Part shown: piece after piece, positions 37,140-45,705 of the stretch | Layout of the letters: every line of letters starts with the position of its first letter | Numbering within the stretch: position 1 is the stretch's first letter | Source of the DNA: Streptomyces sp. NBC_00572 | Lineage (GTDB): Bacteria; Actinomycetota; Actinomycetes; Streptomycetales; Streptomycetaceae | Direction: 5' to 3' | DNA: 64,000 nt | Assembly: GCF_026341815.1 (NCBI RefSeq) | Contig: NZ_JAPENX010000001.1 | Span: 3,720,001-3,784,000 of the forward strand | Notes under the pieces: generated by a model | Databases searched by the model: none | Told to the model about the DNA's origin: nothing | The model's input: only the letters and a program-made list of their open reading frames with translations | Position numbers and translations under genes: made by a program

Positions 37140-37895
37140 TCACACCGGCAGCCGCCGGAACAGCGGCCTCGGGATGTGCCGTACCGCCGCCATCACCATC
37201 CGCAGCGCCCCCGGCACCCACACCGTCTCCGAGCGCCGCCGCAGCCCCAGCTCGATCGCGCCCGCGACCGCCTCCGGCGTGGTCGCGAGCGGTGCCTCCG
37301 CGAGCCCGGCCGTCATCTTCGAGCGCACGAACCCGGGCCGGACGACCATGACGTGCACCCCCGTGCCCTGCAGCGCGTCCCCGAGGCCCTGGGCGAAGGC
37401 GTCGAGCCCCGCCTTCGACGAGCCGTAGATGAAGTCGGCGCGGCGGGCCCGCTCGCCCGCCACCGAGGACAGCACGACCAGCGAGCCGTGCCCCTGCGCC
37501 TGGAGCGCGCCCGCGCACACCAGTCCCGCCGAGACGGCGCCCGTGTAGTTCGTCTGCGCGACGCGCACGGCCGCGACCGGGTCGGACTCGTCGCGCGCCT
37601 GGTCGCCGAGGACCCCGAAGGCGAGGAGCACCATGTCGATGTCGCCCTCGGTGAAGATCTTGCCGAGCCGCTCCTCGTGCGACTCGGGGTCGAGCGCGTC
37701 GAAGGGGACCGTGTGGACGTCCGCGCCGAGCGCCCGCAGTGAGTCGGCCGCGGCGGTGAGCGCGGGGGAGGGGCGCCCGGCCAGCCAGACGGTACGGGTC
37801 CGGCGGGCGATCAGCCGGCGGGCGGTGGCGAGCCCGATCTCGGAGGTGCCGCCGAGGACGAGCAGGGACTGCGGGGCACCGAAGGCGTCCTTCAT
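37140..37895 (-). CDS. dprE2: decaprenylphospho-beta-D-erythro-pentofuranosid-2-ulose 2-reductase
   Basis: 251-residue short-chain dehydrogenase: SLLVLGGTSEIGLATARRL (dinucleotide loop), LLAFGVLGDQARDE, VVLSSVAGERARRADFIYGSSKAGLDAF (Ser, Tyr, Lys catalytic triad) and VRPGFVRSKMTAG. It matches DprE2, which with DprE1 epimerises polyprenyl-phospho-ribose to arabinose. Its ATG overlaps the stop of the upstream dprE1 relative (ATGA). Since that partner is heavily decayed here, DprE2 may have no substrate or may work with another oxidase. Confidence 0.85.
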   Translation of the reverse strand: MKDAFGAPQSLLVLGGTSEIGLATARRLIARRTRTVWLAGRPSPALTAAADSLRALGADVHTVPFDALDPESHEERLGKIFTEGDIDMVLLAFGVLGDQARDESDPVAAVRVAQTNYTGAVSAGLVCAGALQAQGHGSLVVLSSVAGERARRADFIYGSSKAGLDAFAQGLGDALQGTGVHVMVVRPGFVRSKMTAGLAEAPLATTPEAVAGAIELGLRRRSETVWVPGALRMVMAAVRHIPRPLFRRLPV

Positions 37896-38659
37896 GTGAG
37901 GCTCCTGGAGATCGGGTCGGACTGGAGGCCGAGGCGGCGGGAGAGGTCCGAGGTGAGGACGGACCGGGGGTCGAGGGCGGCGCGCAGCGCCCGGAACTCG
38001 TCGAGCCGCGGGACGGAGCCCGCGCGCCCGTGGATCCGGTTCCGGTGCGGGACGCCGTCGAGCGGGTGGAAGAAGGCGTTGAGCGACTGGAGACGGCCGG
38101 TGCCCGCGCGGGGCGCGCTGCGGTACCAGAGCTCGTTGAAGAGCCCGGCGGTGGTCCGGCCGAGCAGCCCGCCGGGGACGTACGGCGGCGGGGCGGGCAG
38201 CCGCAGCGGGCGGAACGCGAGCGGCGCCCGGCGGGCCCGGTGACGGCGGGGCAGCGCCTCGTACGGGGCGTGGTCGCCGCGCGTGAGGACGCCGCGGCCG
38301 GTGGCGGCGCCCCGGGCGAGCAGGGCGATCCTGGCGACGGAGTACCGGTACCGGTGGTCGGCGGCGGTCAGCCGCGCCATCAGGTCGTCGAGGTCACGGG
38401 CGCGCTCGGTGTCGAGCGCGGTCACGTGCCGGCCGAAGGAGCCGTCGGTGGGGTGGTTCGTGCCGTGGACGTCGGCGGCGATGGCGCCGCCGACCGTCAC
38501 GTACGGGGCGATCGAACCGCGTGCCCCGGCCGTGCGGACGGCCTCGGCCGCCTCGGCGTGCGTGCGGGGCCGGTTCACGCGCGCGAGGGTCGGCGCGGTG
38601 CGCCCCCAGCCGGTGATCGTTTCGCAGTCGTCGTCCAGGACGTGGGTCTCGACAGCCAT
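37892..38659 (-). pseudogene. decayed dprE1-like FAD oxidase with internal in-frame deletions
   Basis: The 255-residue frame keeps scattered blocks of DprE1: the N-terminus (GWGRTAPTLARVNRPRTHAE), YVTVGGAIAADVHGTNHPT, the LDDLMARLTAADHRYRYSVA block, LLGRTTAGLFNELWYRSAPR, FFHPLDGVPHRNRIHGR and the C-terminal RLDEFRALRAALDPRSVLTS. Joins near 38508, 38425 and 38012 remove, by comparison with about 440-460-residue relatives, the FAD pyrophosphate loop (RGLGRAYGD-type), a middle block and most of the C-terminal substrate domain. The frame and the ATGA coupling to dprE2 are kept. It is probably non-functional as an oxidase, although no stop or frameshift is present. Confidence 0.72.
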
Positions 38660-38908
38660 GAGGGGACCGTATAGCCGCCTCTGTCGCTTATGCCGGTATT
38701 GCATGGCGGTTCGTCGAAATGGGTGATTAAAGGAGTGTCGGGAAAGCGCCCTCGAAGGCGCGCCTCCCGGCTTCCACGGGTCCCGCGCGTGGCGGATTGC
38801 GGGTGGCGATGTACGGGATGTCGCTCGCGGGCGCGAGAGCCTCGGCGGGGGATTCTCGTATCGCGGTCGCATCAGGGGCGCACACGGATCGAGGGGTAGG
38901 CGTACGAC

Positions 38909-39829
38909 ATGGACTGGCTGACCAAGCTCCCCGTCATCGGCCCATGGGTCGCGCGGCTCATGCGGACCCATGCGTGGCGCTCGTACGAGACCCTCGACGA
39001 GGCTCACTGGACCCGGCTCGCCGCCGCGATCACCTTCGTCTCGTTCCTGGCGCTCTTCCCGCTGATCACCGTCGCCGCCGCGGTCGGGGCGGCGCTCCTC
39101 AGCAAGGAGCAGCTCGACAAGATCGAGGACAAGATCAGCGACCAGGTACCCGGGATCTCCGACCAGCTCAACATCAGCGGGCTGGTCGACAACGCCGGCA
39201 CCGTCGGGCTCGTCGCGGGTGCGATCCTGCTGCTCACCGGCATCAGCTGGGTCGGCTCCATGCGGGACTGTCTGCGCGCGGTGTGGGGGCTCGACGACAT
39301 CGAGGGCAACCCGGTCCTGCTCAAGGGCAAGGACGCGCTCATCCTCGTCGGCCTCGGCGGCGTCGCCCTCGCCTCGCTCGCCGCGTCGTGGCTCGGCTCC
39401 ACCGCCGTCGGCTGGAGCGCCGACCGGATCGGGATCTCCAGCGAGGGAGCGGGCGGCTACTTCCTCCAGGCGGCCGCCGTCCTGGTCGCGGTCGTCGCCG
39501 ACTTCCTGATCCTGCTGTACGTCCTGACGCTGTTGCCCGGCGTGCACCCGCCGCGCCGCCGGCTCGTCGTGGCGGCGCTGATGGGCGCGGTCGGCTTCGA
39601 GCTGCTCAAGCTGCTGCTCGGCGGCTACATGCGCGGTGTCGCGGCGAAGTCGATGTACGGGGCCTTCGGTGTCCCGGTCGCCCTGCTGCTCTGGATCAAC
39701 TTCACCGCGAAGCTGCTGCTGTACTGCGCCGCGTGGACGGCTACGGATTCACGTCGGGATCCGTCCCGGGAGTCCGCTGCGAGCGACGGCGACGGCCCGC
39801 CGACCCAGCGAGCGGCCAGCGACGGTTGA
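38909..39829 (+). CDS. YihY/BrkB-family membrane protein
   Basis: 306 residues with about six membrane helices: LAAAITFVSFLALFPLITVA, TVGLVAGAILLLTGISWV, ALILVGLGGVALASLAASWL, FLQAAAVLVAVVADFLILLYVL, VVAALMGAVGFELLKLLLGG and VPVALLLWINFTAKLLLYCA. These match the YihY/UPF0761 family, of uncertain function despite an old 'ribonuclease BN' label. The 3' end overlaps the convergent carboxypeptidase gene by 89 bases, so its last 29 codons and the peptidase's tail use the same DNA. Confidence 0.87.
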   Translation: MDWLTKLPVIGPWVARLMRTHAWRSYETLDEAHWTRLAAAITFVSFLALFPLITVAAAVGAALLSKEQLDKIEDKISDQVPGISDQLNISGLVDNAGTVGLVAGAILLLTGISWVGSMRDCLRAVWGLDDIEGNPVLLKGKDALILVGLGGVALASLAASWLGSTAVGWSADRIGISSEGAGGYFLQAAAVLVAVVADFLILLYVLTLLPGVHPPRRRLVVAALMGAVGFELLKLLLGGYMRGVAAKSMYGAFGVPVALLLWINFTAKLLLYCAAWTATDSRRDPSRESAASDGDGPPTQRAASDG

Positions 39830-41024
39830 CGAGGAAGACGGCGCCGGCGAGGAGCACGAGGGCCCCGCCCGCCACGGCGAGCGCGATCCCGACGCCACCG
39901 GACTGCTCCTTCGCGGCCGCCTGGACGGTGTCCCCCGGGGCGTTCTTGCCGGGCGCCGGGGCCGATCCGTCGTCGGGGGCGGTCGTGGCCGTGCGGGCGG
40001 ACCTCGGCGGCACCAGTTCGCCGACCGGGGTCACCTTCCCGTACGCGGCGAAGCCCCAGTCGAGCAGCCTGGCGCTCTCGCGGTAGACGGCGTGCTGCTC
40101 CTTCGAGGAGGGGTTCATCACGGTGACGAGCAGGACCCTGCCGTTCCGCTCGGCGACTCCCGTGAAGGTGGCACCCGCGTGCGTGGTGTTGCCGTTCTTG
40201 ACGCCCGCGATGCCCTGGTACTGGGCGACGCCGAGGTCGCCCGTGAGCAGCCGGTTGGTGTTCTGGATCTCGAAGGTCTCGCGCTTCTTGCCCGGCTTCT
40301 GCTCGCCGGGGAAGGCGGCGCGGGCCGTGGCGGCGTACGCGCGGAAATCCGGCTTCTGCATGCCGCTGCGGGCGATGAGCGTCAGGTCGTACGCGGAGGA
40401 GACCTGGCCCGGGGCGTCGTAACCGTCCGGGGAGACCACGTGGGTGTCGAGCGCCTGGAGCTCGGCCGCGCGGTCGTTCATGTCCTTCACGGTCTGACGG
40501 AGACCGTTGTTCATGTTGGTCAGGACGTGCACGGCGTCGTTGCCGGAGCGGAGGAAGACCCCGAGCCACAGGTCGTGGACGGTGTAGGTCTGCTTCTCCT
40601 TGATGCCGACCAGGCTGGAGCCGGCTCCTATCCCGGCCAGGTCGGTGTTGGTGACGAGGTGCTTCTGCTTCGCGTCGGGGAACTTCGGCAGCAGGGTGTC
40701 CGCGAAGAGCATCTTGAGCGTGGAGGCCGGGGCGAGCGGCCAGTGCGCGTTGTGCGAGGCGAGGATCTTGCCGTCCTCGGCGTCCGCGACGATCCAGGAG
40801 CGGCCGGACAGCTCCTTCGGCAGCACCGGGGCGCCGGGTCCCAGCCGCACCTGCGTGCCGGGGTTGCCCAGCAGGGGGCCGCCGAGCGAGGACATCGCGT
40901 TGGGGGGCTTGGGCTGCTTGTCCTTCTCGTCCTTCGTGTCCGCGTGTGCGGAGGGCACGGCGACGACGAGCGGCAGGAACACAGCAGCAATGACCGCCCA
41001 AGCGGTCTTCTTCGAAGCAGACAC
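39741..41024 (-). CDS. D-alanyl-D-alanine carboxypeptidase (PBP, S11 family)
   Basis: 427 residues: signal peptide to about AHA28, then the penicillin-binding fold with S101-T-L-K104, S160-G-N162 and a KNG triad (276-278) where most relatives have KTG. The C-terminus has a Pro/Ala stalk and a membrane helix (IALAVAGGALVLLAGAVFLV), so it is anchored outside and trims the terminal D-Ala from peptidoglycan stems. GTG 41024 was chosen as it begins MSASKKTAW, a proper signal peptide; no clear ribosome-binding site precedes it, so a leaderless mRNA is possible. Convergent overlap with the YihY gene is noted. Confidence 0.9.
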   Translation of the reverse strand: MSASKKTAWAVIAAVFLPLVVAVPSAHADTKDEKDKQPKPPNAMSSLGGPLLGNPGTQVRLGPGAPVLPKELSGRSWIVADAEDGKILASHNAHWPLAPASTLKMLFADTLLPKFPDAKQKHLVTNTDLAGIGAGSSLVGIKEKQTYTVHDLWLGVFLRSGNDAVHVLTNMNNGLRQTVKDMNDRAAELQALDTHVVSPDGYDAPGQVSSAYDLTLIARSGMQKPDFRAYAATARAAFPGEQKPGKKRETFEIQNTNRLLTGDLGVAQYQGIAGVKNGNTTHAGATFTGVAERNGRVLLVTVMNPSSKEQHAVYRESARLLDWGFAAYGKVTPVGELVPPRSARTATTAPDDGSAPAPGKNAPGDTVQAAAKEQSGGVGIALAVAGGALVLLAGAVFLVNRRWPLAGSAGRRRRSQRTPGTDPDVNP

Positions 41025-41133
41025 GGTCGTGAACGTACAGGTACGGAAGAAGGATCCGAACTCCGGCTGGCGGTTCGCCCGGGCTCGTCCACCCGTCCGC
41101 GGGGCCAGTGGGGTGGACGGTGATACTGGGGTC

Positions 41134-41379
41134 ATGAAGTTCAGCCGCCGCGTCTCCTGGTTCCTGCTCGCGTTCGGGGTGTGGAGCTGGTTCATCTGGA
41201 TCACTTTCGTCAAGAACCTGTGGAACGACGGGAGTGGCCTCGCGTTCGACGACGCCGGCGACCCGACGGCCTACTTCTGGGTTCATCTGCTGCTTGCCGT
41301 CACGTCCTTTGTCCTGGGGACGGTGATCGGAGTGCTCGGGTTGCGTGGGGTGCGTGTCGCGCGCCGCGAAAACGGTTAG
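41134..41379 (+). CDS. small two-helix membrane protein (SCO4848-type)
   Basis: 81 residues with two membrane helices (SWFLLAFGVWSWFIWITFV and YFWVHLLLAVTSFVLGTVIGVLGL) joined by a short loop with DDAGDP. I recall this family as Streptomyces-specific and lying next to the D-Ala-D-Ala carboxypeptidase gene. It starts at ATG 41134, divergent from the peptidase, and is followed after 35 bases by the metallophosphoesterase, likely one operon. Function unknown. Confidence 0.8.
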   Translation: MKFSRRVSWFLLAFGVWSWFIWITFVKNLWNDGSGLAFDDAGDPTAYFWVHLLLAVTSFVLGTVIGVLGLRGVRVARRENG

Positions 41380-41414
41380 AACCGCGCGAGCGGTCTGAAG
41401 AGGGGTTCCGGGGC

Positions 41415-42713
41415 GTGGTCGTCTTCCTGCTGGTCCTGATCGTGGTCCTCGCGCTGCTCGGCGCGGTCCACTGGTACGTGTGGCGGCGCCTCGTGCGCGA
41501 CGTCACGACGCGCGGGAGCCTGCCGCGCCGCCTCGGCACGGCAGCCGTCGTGCTGCTGCCGCTGCTCTCGTTCGCGGCCCTCGCCTCGTCCCGCGCCGGA
41601 GCCCCGTTCGTGCTCCAGCAGGTGGTCGCCTGGCCCGGCTTCCTGTGGCTCGCGCTGCTCCTGTACGTGACGCTCGCCCTGGCCGTCGGCGAGGCCGTCC
41701 GACCCCTCCTGCTCCGTTGGCCCACCCGCCGGGCGCGGACGGCGGCTCCGGCTCCCGTCACGGCACCGGCTCCCGTCGTGGCGCCGACGCCGGTCCCGGT
41801 CCCGGTTCCGGAGCACGCGCCGGCCGCTCCCGAGGAGCCGGCCGAACCGGCACCGCGGACGGACCCCGCGCCCACCCCCGCCGACGTCTCCCGCCGGCTG
41901 TTCGTCTCCCGGGTCGTCGGCGGCGCCGCGGCCGTAGCCGCCGTCGGAACCGTCGGCTACGGCACGTACGGCGTGCTGCGCGGCCCCCGGATCAAGCGGG
42001 TCACCGTCCCGCTCGCCAAGATCCCGCGCGCCGCGCACGGCTACCGGATCGCCGTCGTCTCCGACATCCACCTCGGCCCGATCCTCGGCCGCGCCCACAC
42101 CCGGCGCATCGTGGACACGATCAACTCCGCCCAGCCCGATCTGATCGCGGTCGTCGGCGACCTCGTCGACGGCACCGTCGAGAACCTCGGCCCCGCCGCC
42201 GAGCCGCTCGCCGAGCTGCGCGCCCGGCACGGCTCCTTCTTCGTGACCGGCAACCACGAGTACTTCTCGGGCGCCGACGCCTGGGTCGACCACGTCCGGG
42301 AGCTCGGCCTGCGCCCGCTGCGCAACGAGCGGGTGGAGATCGCGGCCGGCTTCGACCTCGCCGGCGTCGACGACGTCGCGGGCGAGAGCGAGGGGCAGGG
42401 CCCCGACTTCGCACGGGCCCTCGGCGACCGCGACCGGGCCCGCGCCTCGGTCCTCCTCGCGCACCAGCCGATCGTCGTCCACGACGCCGTACGCCACGGC
42501 GTGGACCTCCAGCTCTCCGGTCACACCCACGGCGGCCAGCTGTGGCCCGGAAACTACCTCGCCGAACTGGCCAATCCGACCGTCGCCGGTCTCGAACGGT
42601 ACGGAGACACCCAGCTGTACGTCTCGCGGGGCGCCGGCGCCTGGGGGCCTCCGGTCCGGGTCGGGGCCCCCTCGGACATCACCATCGTCGAACTCGCCTC
42701 GAAACAGGCGTAA
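41415..42713 (+). CDS. membrane-anchored metallophosphoesterase
   Basis: 432 residues. Three to four N-terminal membrane helices (FLLVLIVVLALLGAVHWYVW, TAAVVLLPLLSFAALAS, WPGFLWLALLLYVTLALAV) precede a Pro/Ala/Val-repeat linker, another helix starting SRRLFVSRVVGG, then the calcineurin-like domain: SDIHLG, GDLVDG, GNHEY, HQP and SGHTHGG, all five metal-binding blocks intact. It resembles YkuE/YaeI-type phosphodiesterases acting at the membrane face. GTG 41415 follows GAGGGGTTCCGGGG. The substrate is unknown; lipid pyrophosphates or nucleotide linkages are possible. Confidence 0.88.
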   Translation: MVVFLLVLIVVLALLGAVHWYVWRRLVRDVTTRGSLPRRLGTAAVVLLPLLSFAALASSRAGAPFVLQQVVAWPGFLWLALLLYVTLALAVGEAVRPLLLRWPTRRARTAAPAPVTAPAPVVAPTPVPVPVPEHAPAAPEEPAEPAPRTDPAPTPADVSRRLFVSRVVGGAAAVAAVGTVGYGTYGVLRGPRIKRVTVPLAKIPRAAHGYRIAVVSDIHLGPILGRAHTRRIVDTINSAQPDLIAVVGDLVDGTVENLGPAAEPLAELRARHGSFFVTGNHEYFSGADAWVDHVRELGLRPLRNERVEIAAGFDLAGVDDVAGESEGQGPDFARALGDRDRARASVLLAHQPIVVHDAVRHGVDLQLSGHTHGGQLWPGNYLAELANPTVAGLERYGDTQLYVSRGAGAWGPPVRVGAPSDITIVELASKQA

Positions 42714-42804
42714 TCGGGGCGGGATCACTCGCTGCTCCGAGACCGATACGTGCTGCTCATCGACTTAAATTCGCATTTCCCGGACATATACCTGTGGTGT
42801 GAAA

Positions 42805-42828
42805 GTTTTCTCTTCCACTTGTGAAAAC
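42805..42828. promoter_or_regulatory. inverted repeat in AT-rich leader of the SBP gene
   Basis: GTTTTC (42805-42810) and GAAAAC (42823-42828) flank 12 bases within an unusually AT-rich 193-bp spacer (42714-42906). This patch is a likely promoter/operator region for the substrate-binding protein gene. Confidence 0.4.
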
Positions 42829-42906
42829 CGTGTGATGGGATGACGTCCATCGCGACGTTTCCGGGGGCCGTCGCACCTGGGGTGGACGAATAAAGGAAGC
42901 ACGGCA

Positions 42907-44460
42907 ATGCGGTCGACGGTCCGTCTGCGGATCCTCATCACTTGTGGAGTACTGGTGGCCGCCGGAGTGGGGGGCTGGCAACTCCTGCCCTCCGACGGCG
43001 GCCGGACCGATCCGATCAGTGTCGGCACAACCGACGCGATTACTTCACTGGACCCGGCCGGCGCGTACGACGCCGGTTCCTGGGCCATGTACAGCAACGT
43101 CTTCCAGTCGTTGCTGACGTTCAAGCCGGGGTTCACGACCCCCGTTCCGGACGCTGCGGAGAGCTGCAAGTTCGTGGGCATCAAGCTCACGACGTACCAG
43201 TGCACGCTCCGCGACGACCTCTCGTTCTCCAACGGGCGGAAGGTCACCGCCGAGGACGTCAAGTACTCCTTCGAGCGCATGCTGCGCATCAAGACGGACG
43301 TCGGCCCGAAGGCCCTGTTCCCGACCCTGGAGAGCGTCTCGGCCGAGGGCCGGACCGTCACCTTCCAGCTGAGCGGCCGCGACGCCACCTTCCCGCTGAA
43401 GGTGGCCACGGGCGCCGGTTCGATCGTCGACAAGGACCAGTACCCGGCCGATTCGCTGCGCGCGGGTTCCGCCGTCGACGGCTCGGGGCCGTACGTCCTC
43501 AAGGAGTACAAGGAGGGCGAGTCCGCGCTCCTGGAGCCCAACCCGAACTACCGGGGCGCCGTCACCAAGGTCGGCGGACCCGTCCTGGTGAAGTACTTCG
43601 CCCAGTCCGCGGACCTCGCCAACGCCTGGAAGGCGAAGGACGTCGAGGTGACGCACCGGCAGCTCCCGCCGGAGTTCGTCTCGAACCTGGAGACCAACGA
43701 CGGGACGCGGGTCACCGAGGCGGAGAGCGCCGAGATCCGCAACCTCAACTTCAACGTCCGGCCCGGCTCGCCCATGGCCGACAAGGCCGTACGGCAGGCC
43801 GTCGCCGCGGTCCTCGACCGGCCGGCGATCACCACCGGCGCCTACAAGGGCACGGTCGAGCCGCTGTACTCCCTCATCCCGCAGGGCTTCGTCGGGCACA
43901 GCACCGCGTTCTACGACGCCGACCCCGAGCCGAACGCCAAGAAGGCGAAGAAGGTCCTGAGGGAAGCCGGCATCAAGACCCCGGTGAAGTTCACCTTCGG
44001 CTACCGCGCGGACGCCACCTACGGCGCCGAGACCGCCGAGATCAAGCGGCAGCTGGAGGAGACCGGCCTCTTCGAGGTCGAGGCCGTCGAGGTCAAGTGG
44101 ACGGAGTTCCAGAAGGCGTACGCGAAGGGCACCTACGACGCGTACACCGTCGGCTGGCTCCCCGACTTCCCCGACTCCGACAGCTTCACCGCGCCGCTCG
44201 TCGGCTCCGAGAACACCCTGCACAACGGGTTCTCCAGCAAGCGGATCGACTCCCTGATCGCCTCGACGCAGCAGTTCAGCGACCGCTCCCGGGCGACCTC
44301 CGACTTCAAGGAGATCCAGAGCGAGGTCGCGCACGACGTGCCGCTCGTCCCGCTGTGGCAGAAGAAGGACTACGTCCTCGCGACGGAGGCGGTCGCCGGC
44401 TCCCAGTACCTGACGGACGGTACGGGCATCTGGCGCCTGTGGGAGCTGAGCTGGATCTAG
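42907..44460 (+). CDS. ABC transporter substrate-binding protein, family 5 (peptide/opine type)
   Basis: 517 residues. An N-terminal hydrophobic stretch (LRILITCGVLVAAGVGGWQL) without a lipobox suggests a membrane anchor or uncleaved signal. The SBP-5 fold shows SLDPAGAYDAGSWAMYSNVF, YQCTLRDDLSFSNGRKVTAEDVKYSFER, DGSGPYVLKEYKEGE and PMADKAVRQAVAAVLDRPAI. It binds peptides or similar solutes outside the membrane. No permease or ATPase genes adjoin, so it must serve a distant transporter or act as a sensor. A small ACCTCG-CCCCTA-CGAGGT hairpin follows the stop. Confidence 0.9.
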   Translation: MRSTVRLRILITCGVLVAAGVGGWQLLPSDGGRTDPISVGTTDAITSLDPAGAYDAGSWAMYSNVFQSLLTFKPGFTTPVPDAAESCKFVGIKLTTYQCTLRDDLSFSNGRKVTAEDVKYSFERMLRIKTDVGPKALFPTLESVSAEGRTVTFQLSGRDATFPLKVATGAGSIVDKDQYPADSLRAGSAVDGSGPYVLKEYKEGESALLEPNPNYRGAVTKVGGPVLVKYFAQSADLANAWKAKDVEVTHRQLPPEFVSNLETNDGTRVTEAESAEIRNLNFNVRPGSPMADKAVRQAVAAVLDRPAITTGAYKGTVEPLYSLIPQGFVGHSTAFYDADPEPNAKKAKKVLREAGIKTPVKFTFGYRADATYGAETAEIKRQLEETGLFEVEAVEVKWTEFQKAYAKGTYDAYTVGWLPDFPDSDSFTAPLVGSENTLHNGFSSKRIDSLIASTQQFSDRSRATSDFKEIQSEVAHDVPLVPLWQKKDYVLATEAVAGSQYLTDGTGIWRLWELSWI

Positions 44461-44478
44461 ACCTCGCCCCTACGAGGT
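44461..44478. terminator. short hairpin between convergent SBP and TetR genes
   Basis: ACCTCG-CCCCTA-CGAGGT, immediately after the SBP stop. The stem is short (6 bp) for this GC content, so it is only a weak terminator candidate. Confidence 0.45.
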
Positions 44479-44494
44479 CCCCTGCTCCCGGCTT

Positions 44495-45268
44495 CTAGTC
44501 CGACTCCGACTCCGGCGGCTTCGGGTTGGCCCGCTTCTTGGGCTTGCCCGAGGCCGCCATTCCCGCTGCCGTCGGCATGAAGTCGGAGAGCAGCTCGTGC
44601 GTCTCCTTGACCAGCGGGCGCAGGATCCGGAAGCGGGACAGCGAGATCGCGCGGGCCGTGACCGGCGCGAGCCGCTCCACCAGGCGGCGGCTGTTGGCCG
44701 CGCCCTCCGAGCGGTCGTACACCCAGAAGAGGACCAGGCCCATCTGCTGGAGCCACAGCAACTGCGGGAGGGCCTCGGCCAGTTCGGGGTCGACCTTCAC
44801 CGAGGCGCCGGAGATGACCCGCCGGTGGACCTCGATCGCCGCCTCGCGCGGGCCCTCCGACTCGGGAGAGAAGGGGCTGAGCGGGCTGTCCGGGTCGGCG
44901 GCGTTCTTGAAGAACTGGGACGCGAACTCGTGGTACGGCCCGGCGATGTCGAGCCAGCCGAGGTAGACCCCCTTGATGCGGGCCGTGAGGTCCTTCTCGC
45001 CGCCGGTCAGGATGGGCTCGACGGCCGCCTGGTGCTCCTCGGCGATCCGGTCGTAGAAGCCCTGGACGAGGTGCTCCTTGGACGAGAAGTAGTAGTACGC
45101 GTTCCCGACGGAGACCCCGGCCTCCTGGGCGATGGCTCGCATCGTCGTCTTGTCGTAACCGCGCTCCTTGAACAGCCGGAGCGCGGTTTCGAGGATGAGC
45201 GTGCGGGTCTGCTCGCTCTTGGGGGCCTTCTTCTCGTCGGCCTTCGTCTCTTCCTTCACGTCCTTCAC
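44495..45268 (-). CDS. TetR-family transcriptional regulator
   Basis: 257 residues. The N-terminal TetR HTH reads TLILETALRLFKERGYDKTT, MRAIAQEAGVSVGNAYYYF, SSKEHLVQGFYDRIAEEH. The C-terminal ligand domain is helical with a basic tail (KPKKRANPKP). It is the third gene of a minus-strand operon (membrane protein, DCC-family protein, TetR), and two matching palindromes lie at the operon's start, so autoregulation is likely. GTG 45268 has no obvious ribosome-binding site; GTG 45259 is an alternative. Ligand unknown. Confidence 0.9.
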   Translation of the reverse strand: MKDVKEETKADEKKAPKSEQTRTLILETALRLFKERGYDKTTMRAIAQEAGVSVGNAYYYFSSKEHLVQGFYDRIAEEHQAAVEPILTGGEKDLTARIKGVYLGWLDIAGPYHEFASQFFKNAADPDSPLSPFSPESEGPREAAIEVHRRVISGASVKVDPELAEALPQLLWLQQMGLVLFWVYDRSEGAANSRRLVERLAPVTARAISLSRFRILRPLVKETHELLSDFMPTAAGMAASGKPKKRANPKPPESESD

Positions 45269-45278
45269 GGAGCCGAGC

Positions 45279-45698
45279 CTAACCGGGCGGACCGGGCACC
45301 TCGCAGTGCCCGTCCGCGCAGGACCCGTCCTCCTGCCCCGGTCCCTTGAGGGCCGCGCGCCACTTCGCCGCCGTGAGCACGGTCATCCGGGCGAAGGGCT
45401 GCCCGGCAGGCGTGGCCAGCCAGTGGGCCTTGGCCCGGTGGTCGGCCAGCGCCCAGAGGCAGACGATCCAGGCGGAGGTCTCCCGGTAGACCTGGCCCCG
45501 GTCCCCGACCACGGTGATCTCCCGCAGGGTCGCGGCGTGGTCGAGGGCCGGGAAGCGGCGCCTGGCCTCCTGCGACCCGGCCGGTACGAGGTCGAGCGGG
45601 ACGAGCTGCCGCTGGCGCAGCAGCCAGTGCCTGAGGTGCACGCAGAGCGGGCAGTCGGCGTCGTACAGCACGGTCAGTCGTCCCACGGGGGTCGGCAC
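45279..45698 (-). CDS. DCC1-like thiol-disulphide oxidoreductase family protein
   Basis: 139 residues. The N-terminus LTVLYDADCPLCVHLRHWLL carries the DxxCPxC motif of the DUF393/DCC family, which has a thioredoxin-like fold. GTG 45698 lies just behind the upstream membrane-protein stop (7-base gap). The C-terminal tail has two further Cys residues (GSCADGHCEVPG). Redox role inferred from the family. Part of the TetR-controlled operon. Confidence 0.85.
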   Translation of the reverse strand: MPTPVGRLTVLYDADCPLCVHLRHWLLRQRQLVPLDLVPAGSQEARRRFPALDHAATLREITVVGDRGQVYRETSAWIVCLWALADHRAKAHWLATPAGQPFARMTVLTAAKWRAALKGPGQEDGSCADGHCEVPGPPG

Positions 45699-45705
45699 GG
45701 CGGGC

